A stretch of 64,000 nt of DNA, from the NCBI GenBank assembly GCA_018105865.1, contig CM030835.1, positions 2,466,816 to 2,530,815 on the forward strand, given 5' to 3'. Both the position numbers and the translations under genes were made by a program. How positions within the stretch are numbered: the first letter of the stretch is position 1; each line of letters begins with the position of its first letter. Origin of the DNA: Metaphire vulgaris. Its lineage: Eukaryota > Annelida > Clitellata > Crassiclitellata > Megascolecidae. A model generated the notes under the pieces. The model did not search any database. It saw only the letters and a program-made list of their open reading frames with translations, and was not told the DNA's origin. Of this stretch, positions 15,701 to 25,277 are shown one piece after another.

Positions 15701-16128
15701 AGTACAGGCGCTTAAAACGAAACAGCGGCGCAGCCAAGACTGTGTTCACCAACGACCGTATTAACTTCGATACCAGCGACCTGAATTTACCGAACGGCAA
15801 GCATTCTAACGGCATGACGTACAGCGTCACGTTCGATAAAGACGCTGCTCTGGCGATATCGGATGCAAACTCGATTAAGAAAAAGCCTGTGATCGTATCG
15901 TCTGCCAAGATGGGTTCATCAGATCCTGAAGATTCCAGTATGAGCATTGAGTTCTTTCAAATTGTCAACATTTAATTCAATGCTTTCATTCTGTTAAATT
16001 TGGTCTCATGTTTCCAACGTTAGAAATGCATCCACTGCCAGATTTGCAGTTGTGCCTGTAAAAAAGCGTGTACCGAATACTATGAGGCAGCAGTTGTAAT
16101 TGGTTGCACACTTTAGATGATGACGATG

Positions 16129-16177
<49 letters not shown>

Positions 16178-16282
16178 ACTTCTATAGCACCAGTTCTAAT
16201 ACCTAAGGGTATCAATCGATGGTACGTCAAATCCATCCGCAAAAGACCAGGTCATTCCAGAGATCCGTCAGAGGGAAAGAGT

Positions 16283-16380
<98 letters not shown>

Positions 16381-17732
16381 AAGTGTAAGTAATTATGTCA
16401 CCAATACAAAGAGTGCCAAGAAAAACCTATGTTTGTGCTTTTTCTTGACTTGTAGGTTTGATCATCTCTGACTACATTGCACTTCAGCTGAAGCAGAGTG
16501 CTCAAAGCAGGCCAGAAGGCGTACAGCCGAACCCGGTCGGCCAGAATCGAACGCTGTCACCAGCTGCAAAGACCTCAAATGGGTGCTTATCACCGAATCT
16601 TTGTCCTCGTAAAACTCATTTAGAGGACGACGTCTACGGCAAAGAGCACAATGGCATTAGGTTTGCTCACAAACTTTCAAAACATCTGGAGTTTCCAAAA
16701 GAAAGACTCAAATTCGTTGAAAAAATAGGCAATGGCATATATGGTGAGGTTAGTTATGACAGATTCATTCAAGCATCTTCTTCAAGTATTAATATTAAGT
16801 ATCTTCTTAATATACAGGGTGGCGCAAAAAAAACGAACTATATTAAATGCAAACCTAAATGTGACTAGTCCGGTTTTTTGCGCCGCCCTGTATACTTACG
16901 GTACGTAGATCAATTTTTAATTTTAAAATCTCGATATTTATGCATATCTTTTGACATTTTGAACCATGGCTGTTGATTAATCATGCGATTAATACTCATA
17001 AAATTTCTCAGATTGAATCTTTAAAGTATCATCTGAAACCTAAAATGTCGCTTTGTGCTTGTTATTGTTAAATCAGTCGTAAGGAAATCTAGGTCTATTT
17101 ATAGCTTTTGTAAAGAGTGAAGCACATCACTTTCTTGCTTTGGGTCTCCCGTAGATTGGTGCATTTCTACTGATCTCATCGTTAACTGTGCAAACCTTTT
17201 TCTACATGACTTACTACCACATATTGCCTGTATTTCTAAAACTTTTCAGAACATCTAATTTCCTCAGCAAAGCAAGAACTATACATGTTGTAATTTACCG
17301 GTACATTGAGTGCATGACAACATCATTCTTTAGTTAAACCAGGAAAATGTTGTGTGCCATTTGGATGGAATTTGGTACTCCAGCTACGGTCTTGTTTCTA
17401 TGAGGAAGACACTGAAGTATTTAGACAGAGATGTGAATGTCTGGACTTAGATATCTTGTCTTCATGAATTGAGTGCCAAATGGTTCTGTTTGAGTATTGA
17501 CGTATATTCTGTTTGTGCATTTTGGTGTCAGAAACTCTGTCTTTACAGTGATGCAAGTACGTGATTTCATGTTGATTTCTTTAATGCCGTATGTGTACGA
17601 ATTAGCTTTTTCTCCAGCGCTTTCCTCTCATCCTCCAAATATCTTTTCCTTTTCTGTCCTGTCCTGTATGCCTGTGACCAAGCGGTTTAATGTACTTGTT
17701 TTGCTGGTATGTATTGTGTGTGGGGGCTGTCT

Positions 17733-17778
<46 letters not shown>

Positions 17779-19407
17779 AGCGCCTTTCTTGGTTGACATT
17801 GTCATAATGGTTCACTGCCTGTGACAGCTGTGTAATGGGCTTACTGCCTATCAATGCCAACGTATCAATGCACAGTGAGGCTTGAAACATCACAAGACCC
17901 TTTTTAACTTCCACTCCATGCTGACGGACTTGGTGCGTCCCGAGATATAAAACCTCGATCCCAGGTGTTGAACTTCGGCTGATAGATCGTCCTGGCTTAG
18001 AGGCAGTTAGAGCAGACGCTCTACCAAACGAGCCGTCAAGCAATCGAACAGTATTGCTAATTTTTTGTATACCTTATACGCAGAATGATGTAAGCATAGA
18101 TTCGCGTTACAGGATTTTTTTAAATAGTAAAAGTATGTGCATCGTTGCTAAGATTTGAAAATGAATCGATATATTCTTAGCAAAACAGGATTAGTTTTGG
18201 CGTAAGCACTTTGTCCATAATTTATAGATTCAACTTTATGAATGGAATCCCGAAGCAGAAGTCTCTAGCTTTGTTGCTTTTAAGACTCTAGATCCTAATG
18301 CTTCAGATCAGACAAGGTGAGCTCTAAATTTACAGACTCTACCGTAAAGCGTAATTTTTTGGCTCTAAACATGGATGTAAATATGTTGCCAAGTTTATAT
18401 AATGTATGATTTTGTTATTTAAATTCCAATGCATAATATTTCTTGATTTAGTGTGTAGAATAAAAATGTCAAATCTTGTTAGAAATCAACATGGCACGAA
18501 GGCAGTGAGAGTAAGCTGTGTGAGAAATAATTGAAACTCAAGAGTTGAGATCACTTCTGAAAACAGAAATAAATGACATGTTAGCAGACAAGAGAGCAAA
18601 AGAATGAAATCAGTCAATGACGACTTTGGATTATGATCTACATGAAGCAGATTCATTGATCGATCATGTAATGTGTAGATAAGAGTTTCAGTTTACGTCC
18701 TAAGATATATATTTCTCTGTTGACCTGATCAGCTAATTGGCTATCACTTTCTATGCTAAATTATAAATTTAACTTGCTTAGTTTCTTAATTAATTTGTAT
18801 TCGAGTTTTAATTTTGACTTCTCTAGTATACGTTAGTTAAGTTTCTTGCATCATTATGTATTTCTGTTTATGTTGCTGGTCTTATGTTGCTGAATGTTAC
18901 TGAATAAACCTTCTTATTGTTAATAAAATTCAGTTGGTTGAATGTCGAATATCAAGTGCATTAAAATTGAAATGAGATCTTTTGAATGAAATTACAACTG
19001 TATTTAATATTGATAGAGTCATATTCTATCAGCTACATATATAGTAATAATTTCAATGCAGTTTTTCATATTTAATTGACATTCTTTAGCATTTTGTTGT
19101 TAATTTTAATGATTTCAATTTCAAATGTATACCGGTAAATGTCAATTTGAACACCAGACTGCTACGATTAAATTGCTATACTTGGTAAAACAATATAAAA
19201 AGTTAAAATTGCAGTTTAATACCGCTGCATACTTCCATGAGTCTGAGAAGGGTTCTTCATTATTATTTATAGTCAGTCATATTCAAAGTTTTGTCAAAAA
19301 CTTTTGAAGCTATTTCATTGTTACCAAGACCCCATTGATTAACTGATTTTGTGGTAAAGGGAATTTGTTTAGTGTTATGTTTCTCTGTAACGATAACTGT
19401 TTATATA

Positions 19408-19466
<59 letters not shown>

Positions 19467-19849
19467 GGAACGGAAAGATTGCATAAGTGGTTACATGAGA
19501 CTGGAGATCAGCACCAGCCCCATGACTCAAAATCGAGTATGGGAAAACCATTACCTTTACCTTATATGCTTATCTCATTTTAGAAATGAATTCTTCAAGG
19601 ATGTTGATACAATGATGAAATTGCAGGACGCCAACATAGTCCAGGTTCTTGGAGTCTGTACGAAGGATTTGCCTGTAGCCGTTGTTATTGAATATCCAAG
19701 CCACGGTGATCTTCATCAGTTCCTACTAAACCCCGGATGCACAGTTCATCACAGCGCACTTAGGCAAGTTGCACTGCTTCAACTGGATTTTGTTTACCAG
19801 TAACTATATTTTATTAAGTAGCTTTCTTATACTGCTTAATAATAGCTGC

Positions 19850-19884
<35 letters not shown>

Positions 19885-20041
19885 TATTATTATTATTATT
19901 ATTATTAAGACGCATTTTTGGTGGGCCGGTGGGGGAATGAATAGACGCATTTTTGGTGGGCCGGTGGGGAATGATTCATTCCCCACCGCCCACCAAAAAT
20001 ACGTCTTTATAATTATAATAATAATAATAATAATAATAATA

Positions 20042-20079
<38 letters not shown>

Positions 20080-21803
20080 AAAGAACCATTAAAGTTTATC
20101 AGTCACTAGCATGACAGATCCAAAACAGTAATAATCAGAATTCTTTAAGATAACTACACTTCCAGATTAATAAAATGTTTGTTGATGTTTGACACAATGA
20201 ATGGCTGGTTGTTTAGTAACAAGATATCAACTGTTTTCATAATTGTAGGATTTAAAGTGCTAGAGACTAGACATTTCGAATAGTTTTAATATCCTATTTT
20301 TTAAAATTCAATGTTCTGCAGCTACGGGTGTCTCGTATACTTGGCAACTCAGATTGCGTCAGGCATGAAATTCTTGGAGACGCACCACATGGTTCATCGT
20401 GATCTGGCGACAAGGAACTGCCTTGTTGGAATGCACTACACTGTAAAGATTTCTGACTTGGGTCGAAGTCGTCCTCTGTACAATATCGATTACTACCAAG
20501 GGGAAGGGAACACTTTGCTGCCTATAAGATGGATGGCCTGGGAGTCCATCACTATGGTAATATTAGTTCATTAATATTTTGTTTGCTAAAAGAAGTTGAT
20601 CTTGGCATGAGTGCTAGTAATAGTAATGACATTTACATTGAGAACTGAAAGGAAACAGTGCAATGGAATCTATCTAAAATAGCACGGTTTTGGATTGTCC
20701 ACAGAAAGGCTGTCCAATTTTAGGCTTTATTCTATGTAGATTAAGAAAGAGTTTTCGTGGAAAGTAGTTTCTGTAATAATTTAGTTTCCAAACAAAAGTT
20801 TTTGAAATTACCTAATATACTGCCTTCATTTTTTTAATGGTGCATATAAATTGAGGAAACGAACTAGTGATAGAAAAGGTACAAAATATCTTGGCAAATA
20901 TAATAAAATTACCGTAATTAAATCTCATAATGATAAAAATATTAATGCACTTAAACGATCCAGCAAGCCACCACGTCCATTGCCATAACGCTATTCTTGA
21001 ATCGCAGAAATGTATTGTTGCTATTTTTACGTTTTGATTTCTACCAGCCTTTTACTTATAAAATTAGTTAGGACTGAAAACAGATGTAGTTCTGTGGCCT
21101 AAAAAAATTCAAGGAACAATTTGCTCATATGGCACGATGGCTTTTGAGTTTCTTGGTATGTCAAACTGTGGAGTTTTAGATCTTTCTTTTAATTGTTTCC
21201 TTTCAACTCTCAATATAAATGTTCTTGTTACAGGCATACTGTAGTCAGGGTTATTTCTAGGATTATCAATTTTGGGGGTGTTGGTATATTTGGTATATTC
21301 TGGGGGTGCCCTGCCGGAAAAAGTCTGACAAGCAAAAACGTCATCTGGCTCTCAGATTGGGGGGGGGTGTCGGTCTCAGATTGAAGGGGAGTGTTAGGTG
21401 GTGTAAAAATATCCCTGACTGTCGTGGTCATTTAAATTAGAAGGCAATCTTCTGAAATGTGTACAGGAATATTGAAAGTAATGGTTTTCCGTATTTTCAG
21501 ATGAAATTTAGCTGTAAAAGTGACGCGTGGGCGTTTGCCGTAACTCTCTGGGAAATTCTGACGTTGGCTCGCGAATTTCCGTTTGCTGGACTCGCCGACC
21601 ACGATGTGCTGGAGAACGCTCGCCATCACTTCAAGGACACCGGACGCCAAGTCTACTTGAGACGACCTTCGAACTGCCACAAAGAGATCTTTGACCTTAT
21701 GATGGAATGCTGGAATAGAGAGGAAACGAGGCGGCCGAGCTTTCCCGAGATCCACCTGTTCCTTCAGCAGAAAAACTTGGGATATAATCCAGAGGATGGT
21801 TAA
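6548..21803 (+). CDS. DDR: Discoidin domain receptor tyrosine kinase (12 exons; signal-peptide exon not found)
   Basis: Collagen-binding receptor tyrosine kinase of the plasma membrane. Exons: 6548-6653, 7000-7141, 9967-10056, 10745-10892, 13019-13546, 14089-14237, 15553-15937, 16456-16748, 18228-18316, 19584-19763, 20322-20556, 21501-21803. All junctions keep phase and give about 881 residues, close to family length. Numbering from the first visible residue: discoidin (F5/8C) domain 1-160, DDR-specific DS-like domain 163-337, stalk 338-412, transmembrane helix about 413-435, juxtamembrane region, kinase about 602-875. Glycine loop IGNGIYGE (606-613), Lys632 in [12 protein letters not shown] (728-735), activation-loop YNIDYY (756-761) and WMAWE are present. 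Oddities: Asp649 where alpha-C Glu is expected, DLG (748-750) instead of DFG, and a GC-AG intron after 19763. The first exon begins with two bases of a split codon, so at least one upstream exon (signal peptide) exists; I could not identify it. The order of domains and the YxxxYY motif exclude other receptor kinases. Confidence 0.95.
7000..7141 (+). CDS. DDR: DDR exon: discoidin domain, collagen-loop region
   Basis: Flanked by CACAG and GTACCT. Contains GGAWCP and [11 protein letters not shown], matching the GAWCP...YLQVDL stretch of vertebrate DDRs. Carries the second conserved Cys. Exits in phase 0. Confidence 0.95.
7309..7472. mobile_element. hAT-like MITE (CAGTGTTTATT ends)
   Basis: Ends CAGTGTTTATTATAG and GAATAAACACTG match the element at 21851, with a G/C-homopolymer centre. 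No clear target duplication. In a DDR intron. Confidence 0.6.
9213..9400. repeat. Compound (ATT)(ACT)(ATT)(GTT) microsatellite
   Basis: About 188 bp of mixed trinucleotides that stays open in several frames. No stop is expected in such repeats, so the long frames here are not coding. Confidence 0.95.
9702..9765. repeat. (AAT)n microsatellite
   Basis: About 60 bp, in the DDR intron before the third visible exon. Confidence 0.95.
9967..10056 (+). CDS. DDR: DDR exon: discoidin domain middle
   Basis: Acceptor TTACAG, donor GTGAGT, exactly 30 codons. Reads [14 protein letters not shown] and then FRDRKG, equivalent to the RLRYSRDGRRW strand of DDR1. The preceding 2.8-kb intron holds the compound ATT/ACT/GTT microsatellite. 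Confidence 0.94.
10521..10600. mobile_element. 80-bp mariner-like foldback MITE, copy 1
   Basis: Starts TACAGGGTGG and ends CCACCCTGTA, with flanking TA. The arms continue inward to CGGACTA/TAGTCC, making a stem of about 27 bp around the loop TATTAAATGCAAACCTAAAT. Lies in a DDR intron. TA target and CAGGGTG ends are typical of Tc1/mariner. Confidence 0.85.
10745..10892 (+). CDS. DDR: DDR exon: end of discoidin domain
   Basis: Acceptor TTTCAG, donor GTTATT. Reads [13 protein letters not shown] and [13 protein letters not shown], matching the end of the F5/8C fold with its last two conserved Cys. Exits in phase 1. A mariner-like MITE lies 144 bp upstream. Confidence 0.94.
13019..13546 (+). CDS. 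DDR: DDR exon: whole DS-like domain
   Basis: The largest exon (528 bp) encodes the DDR-specific second extracellular domain: [12 protein letters not shown]-free through [18 protein letters not shown], and [11 protein letters not shown]. These match DGLLSYTAP, GGLGQLADG, YVGWSN and WLLFSEISFIS of DDR1. No Cys occurs in this domain, unlike vertebrate DDRs. Acceptor TTCTGTAG, donor GTAGAC. Confidence 0.94.
14089..14237 (+). CDS. DDR: DDR exon: extracellular stalk
   Basis: A Thr/Ser/Pro-rich juxtamembrane stalk with little conserved sequence. I end it at the strong donor TCT|GTGAGC (phase 0), which fits the next exon if that starts at 15553. A second GT at 14249 would leave the wrong phase. The end is therefore inferred from phase. 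Confidence 0.75.
14406..14594. mobile_element. hAT-like MITE (CAGGGATATT ends)
   Basis: Ends CAGGGATATT and AATATCCCTA, flanked by a perfect 8-bp duplication gtcaggca. The centre is G-rich with repeated TCGACCTCAAATT. In the DDR intron after the stalk exon. Confidence 0.8.
15553..15937 (+). CDS. DDR: DDR exon: transmembrane segment and juxtamembrane region
   Basis: Encodes an acidic stalk end, then a 23-residue hydrophobic run starting [11 protein letters not shown], a basic stop-transfer CQYRRLKR and part of the cytosolic juxtamembrane region. I place the donor at A|GTATGA (15938), the phase-1 GT that joins the next exon as [14 protein letters not shown]. The frame stays open to 15975, so a shorter unspliced form is possible. 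Confidence 0.85.
16128..16380. repeat. (AAT)n and (AGT)n pair with TATAGCACC spacer
   Basis: AAT at 16128-16175, then a spacer CACTTCTATAGCACCAGTTC also seen at 6830 and 13690, then about 97 bp of AGT. Confidence 0.9.
16456..16748 (+). CDS. DDR: DDR exon: juxtamembrane region and kinase glycine loop
   Basis: Acceptor TTGTAG, donor GTTAGT. Starts [10 protein letters not shown], resembling the EADIVSLQ box of DDRs. Ends with the kinase entry [19 protein letters not shown], containing the GxGxxG loop. Confidence 0.92.
16813..16892. mobile_element. 80-bp mariner-like foldback MITE, copy 2
   Basis: Same length, arms and loop as the copy at 10521; ends TACAGGGTGG and CGCCCTGTA. Lies in the DDR intron 64 bp after the glycine-loop exon. 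Confidence 0.85.
17735..17775. repeat. (TA)n microsatellite
   Basis: Tail of the SINE on the minus strand. Confidence 0.9.
17776..18045 (-). mobile_element. tRNA-derived SINE, family 3, with (TA)n tail
   Basis: On the minus strand an A box (TTTGGTAGAGCGTCTGCT) is followed by a B-box-like GGGATCGAGG and a body of about 170 bp that runs into (TA)n at 17735-17775. Lies in a DDR intron. Confidence 0.6.
18228..18316 (+). CDS. DDR: DDR exon: kinase N-lobe with ATP-binding Lys
   Basis: Acceptor TTATAG, donor GTGAGC. Reads [18 protein letters not shown], the VAVK-type strand with the ATP-anchoring Lys. The N-lobe loop is shorter than in vertebrate DDR1/2. Exits in phase 2. Confidence 0.92.
19409..19464. 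repeat. (GT)n(AT)n microsatellite
   Basis: GT run passing into AT, 120 bp before a DDR exon. Confidence 0.9.
19487..19560 (+). mobile_element. SINE family 2, 3' fragment
   Basis: CTGGAGATCAGCACCAG ... CGAGTATGGGAAAACC and ATTACCTTTACC match the 3' end of the SINE at 57690. It ends 23 bp before the DDR exon at 19584. Confidence 0.65.
19584..19763 (+). CDS. DDR: DDR exon: kinase alpha-C to hinge, ends at GC donor
   Basis: Reads [13 protein letters not shown], then [10 protein letters not shown] and GDLHQFL, matching NDFLKEVKIMSRL, DPNIIRLLGV and GDLNQFL. The alpha-C Glu position is Asp. The exon ends CTTAG|GCAAGT, a GC donor and the only junction here that joins SALS-YGCL in phase. Confidence 0.92.
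19849..20078. repeat. Large inverted structure in a DDR intron
   Basis: Two tandem 33-bp units (AGACGCATTTTTGGTGGG...) at 19908-19941 and 19943-19975, then an inverted unit at 19976-20006. Each side is flanked by an (AAT)n tract running into (ATT)n. It can fold into an extended hairpin. Confidence 0.8.
20322..20556 (+). CDS. DDR: DDR exon: catalytic and activation loops
   Basis: Acceptor TTCTGCAG, donor GTAATA. Contains [39 protein letters not shown] and [11 protein letters not shown]. The catalytic loop is canonical. The Mg-binding DFG is DLG. Confidence 0.95.
21246..21417. mobile_element. hAT-like MITE (CAGGG-TATT ends), second copy
   Basis: Related to 14406-14594 at its right end (GTAAAAATATCCCTG). 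Flanks actgtagt and actgtcgt agree at 7 of 8. Lies 84 bp before the last DDR exon and contains TGACAAGCAAAAA. Confidence 0.75.
21501..21803 (+). CDS. DDR: DDR last exon: kinase C-lobe and stop
   Basis: Acceptor ATTTTCAG. Reads [18 protein letters not shown], then GRQVYLRRP and [13 protein letters not shown], matching the end of DDR kinases. Stop TAA at 21801-21803. A hAT-like MITE starts 47 bp after the stop. Confidence 0.95.
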   Translation: MKFSCKSDAWAFAVTLWEILTLAREFPFAGLADHDVLENARHHFKDTGRQVYLRRPSNCHKEIFDLMMECWNREETRRPSFPEIHLFLQQKNLGYNPEDG

Positions 21804-21850
21804 TTTTAAGGGAAAAGAGACAGACCACCGGGAAGGGTACCACGTCAAAC

Positions 21851-22067
21851 CAGTGTTTATTCTAGCCACCTTGACATTCGGGGGGGGGAGTTTGAAATGT
21901 TTGGGGGGGACAAGATTTGTCTCTCCACGCTTTTGGGGGGAATTTCTATCTCCCAAGCCAACATATACACTTTGGGGGGGGGGGGTATTTTAAAACTTTG
22001 GGGGGGTATTTTAAAACTTTGGGAGGGGTTCCCCAAAAAAAAAAAAAAAGACCTAGAATAAACACTG
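21851..22067. mobile_element. hAT-like MITE in the DDR 3' UTR
   Basis: Ends CAGTGTTTATTCTAG / CTAGAATAAACACTG, flanks cgtcaaac and catcaaac (7 of 8). The right end carries AATAAA at 22057-22062, a potential polyadenylation signal for DDR. Confidence 0.8.
22057..22062 (+). promoter_or_regulatory. Candidate polyadenylation signal for DDR
   Basis: AATAAA 254 bp after the DDR stop, inside the right end of a hAT-like MITE. Other AATAAA words occur further on (about 22674 and 22739). Confidence 0.35.
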
Positions 22068-22920
22068 CATCAAACAAGATACAGTGAATGTTATCGAATG
22101 GGTTCTTTGGATGCAGCATCCAAACTGCCTTTCTGACAAAGGAAAGATAATGTAAAACTGCCGCTATATAATTAATTGTTGCAAAGGTGCATTCGACTGT
22201 TTTGGGAGCCAGATTGGTTTGTTGTTATAATTATGGAGGAGATAGATTCCATCGTTGCACTTGAATTTGTTAGAAGGATCTTTCGTTGGGCAACTGTGGT
22301 TACGAATGACACAGAATTAGAGATAACCATGCCAGTAAAACTAGAATCTAATCATGGAGGCACCTAATTTACTTTTGTGAAATTGCATGCATTGTTATTG
22401 GTACGAGCAAATTACCGGGTACTCATTCTGAGGTGTAAAATGTACAGTATCTCTGTTAATTAAATGATGAATATATAATTAATTAGTTCATTTAAATAGA
22501 TTAATACATATGTGCTGTATGTGTATGATGAAACTAGGTTGAGCTGATCTATTTTGAAAATCTTAAGCTTTCTAACCAGTTCTCCAGAAAGTAAAAGTTA
22601 GTGTCTTGTCGCCCCTTTCCTCTTTTACAGTAATTGTTGATTGGTTTTCCAGACACAGAAATTAATAATAAATAAAACATTGGTTGCATTTTAAAATTAC
22701 CAAAGTAGGCCTGTGCAATATTAGCATTCAACCTTGAAATAAATCAGATAATACAGTGGCAATATTAGCAATTATGGACTAAAGTCTTGAATTGACGGAT
22801 AGATTAATCCAAGTAAAGGTCACCTTCTTTAGCAGTACAAGATTTGATCAGATTTGCCAGTGAAAAAAATTGAGAACTAATATTGCAAAGGCAGCTTTTA
22901 CTTGTCTAGCCTTCACAAAC

Positions 22921-23070
22921 CAGTGTTTAATCTAGACTTTGGACAACGGGGGGGAACTGACAATTCCAGGGGAAGTCAGCTAGGGGGCTGCTGTTGTGTT
23001 GATGTAGTATGCCAAAATTTCCGGGGGGAAAAGGGCACCCTCCTCGGAAACAGCCTAGATTAAACCCTGT
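22921..23070. mobile_element. hAT-like MITE (CAGTGTTTAATCTAG ends)
   Basis: Ends CAGTGTTTAATCTAG / CTAGATTAAACCCTG with tcacaaac on both sides, the right copy offset by one base. Same family as 21851-22067. Confidence 0.75.
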
Positions 23071-23445
23071 TCACAAACTCATGACTCTTCATGAACCTCA
23101 ACAATTTTATTGAAATTTTTATGACTCTTCTGACCAGTGCCATCTACTGAAAGTGGCGCTGAAATACAAGTTGGATGGTTAGTTGCATTGTTGGCAACTG
23201 CTTAAAACTGTGTAATACGAAGAGATTTTACGCTAAATGGGATGGGTGGGGGTTGATACCACTTCTCGAGAAGCATGTGATTGATCACTTGCTAGGGGGC
23301 GTAGACCTACTGCATTGAATTGTGGGGACTTCTGAGAACCATTCTTGCCAATTAAAAATAATCCTAGATTGTCATTAATTGGCAGGCTACTACTGTATTT
23401 CATTTGCTAATTCGTCATTTAGTCTTTATCCAAGTAAATTGTTAC

Positions 23446-23619
23446 CAGGGACGTAGCGATGGGGGGGGGGTATATCGGTATATATACCCCCCTCCCCAAA
23501 TCAGTCTACCTTAAAGTTTTTTATGTGATTTGCATGTGGTTTATGTGGGCTATAGTTCAGATTTATACCAACCCAAAATATGTATGCCCTCCCAAATCAA
23601 ATTTCTGGCTACGCCCCTG
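23446..23619. mobile_element. hAT-like MITE (CAGGGGCGTAGC family)
   Basis: Ends CAGGGACGTAGCG / GGCTACGCCCCTG; flanks attgttac and actgttac (7 of 8). Contains a TATATACCCCC motif shared by all copies. Confidence 0.78.
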
Positions 23620-23926
23620 ACTGTTACAATAAACTAGTAAATCAGCTACAAAACCAAACTGAAAATTTTAAATGCAGTACAAATATTCAAGGAGGTATCA
23701 GTTTACCTCTACAGACTACAGTTCAAACTTAACTGTAGCTTTTTTCATGTCAAGATAAATGTTCAGGCTGTTCAATGATGAAAAACACTATTCGTTGTAA
23801 CTCCTGTAGGCCTAATTAACCATCAAAATCTAACAGTGTTTCGCTCAAAATGGGTTTTGATGGTCACAGGAGATTTCTACTTCCGATGTAAGCCTGTTTC
23901 TGTCTTCAGCAAAGGTCACCTTAAGG

Positions 23927-24095
23927 CAGTGTTGGAGCTGTGAAATTTGAGCTGGGGGGAGGGGGGGTTGAGGACTGAAATTCAATGAATGACAGAGACA
24001 GCATGTACCCGATATGCGATTTTTGTGAGGGTTGCAAAGTTAGCTGGGGAGTTCAAACCCCCCTTCTCAACCCTCCGCCGGTAACTCCAACACTG
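23927..24095. mobile_element. hAT-like MITE (CAGTGTTGGAG ends)
   Basis: Ends CAGTGTTGGAGCT / AACTCCAACACTG; flanks ccttaagg and ccttaaga (7 of 8). Only copy of its family here. Confidence 0.75.
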
Positions 24096-24428
24096 CCTTA
24101 AGACTTAGGTGATGGACGAGGTTCCGTTGAGAATTGCGCCGCTGAAACCATTCCCTGTCAATAATTACGCTTGAAAACAAGTTGCAGTTCTCAATATCTG
24201 CAACACCGTAGGGGTTTGTAAGATTGCCTATGTGCAAGTATGTATGTATGTATGTAAGTATGTATGTATGCATGTATACAAGTATGTACAGGTGTCGCGC
24301 AACGACAATTATAATTATCGACGGCAATGAAGATGCTGGTACGTGAGGACGGTGGTGGTAGTTTCGTTATGTAACGACGAAGTCATTACCGCCATGTGTG
24401 TTGGACTACATGGCCTCCTTGATCCAGT

Positions 24429-24500
<72 letters not shown>

Positions 24501-24503
<3 letters not shown>

Positions 24504-24757
24504 AGACGTCATTTGGGGGGCAGGGGGGCCCCTGATTTTGAGGGGAAAAAATTGTTTGCCAATGTTTGTGTTATTTAGATTTTACACACCCTAAAGGAGT
24601 GCTTGATGATGTCGAGTAATTTGAAGTAACTACTTTAACTAACCGTGAAAATTGGCTAACAAGCAAAAAAAGGTCGTCAGCTTTTTCGCAAACTTGTAAC
24701 TTGTCAGGTCGAAAGTGTTTTGCCCCCCCCCCCGAAAAACAGTGAAATGACGTCTCT

Positions 24758-24758
<1 letters not shown>
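24501..24758. mobile_element. hAT-like MITE inserted in a (CT)n tract
   Basis: Ends CAGAGACGTCATTT / AAATGACGTCTCTG sit exactly between two (CT)n blocks (24431-24500 and 24759-24807), as expected if an 8-bp CT target was duplicated. Confidence 0.75.
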
Positions 24759-24810
<52 letters not shown>

Positions 24811-25197
24811 TCTCGGTTGGACGTGTTGACGCTGTACAAGAGTTCTGATTTCAATTCCATATTAGCCTACATTACGACTCATTTGCTACCATAGGCGCAC
24901 CTGTGTACCCGGACTAGCTATCGCGGTGGGGGGGCGTCTTCAGCAGACACGAAGCGTCGGCTATGGTTACATCGACTGATCATTTCTGCGTCGAGTCCGG
25001 ATGATACACAAACCACGACAATCGCCATCGTTTTACAGGTATCCGATATCCGTGGAACGAGAAGCACGCTTGTTTATCACGCTCGCTGCACGATATGTCG
25101 GCCGAGTAACCTTAACCTACAGTTCCAACGCTACTCGTATTAATTGTTATTCAGATCCTCCACATGTGCCAAGGTAAATTGAGCGACAGTCGCTTAC

Positions 25198-25277
25198 TTA
25201 ACCCCTTAACCGTGTATTTAACTGTAACTCAATGTAAATTGGACGGATATATCCGGGATCCCCAGTTAAGGGGTTAA
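25198..25277. mobile_element. 80-bp palindromic element bounded by TTAA, copy 1
   Basis: Begins TTAACCCCTTAAC and ends GTTAAGGGGTTAA, with terminal TTAA at each end. Same length as, and reversed relative to, the copy at 59640. TTAA targets are typical of piggyBac-type transposons; the assignment is inferred. Confidence 0.75.

Noticed and set aside
15938..15975. A short DDR isoform ending at the stop at 15975
   Set aside because: The frame is open, but the phase-1 donor at 15938 joins the next exon smoothly. Kept only as a possibility in the exon entry.
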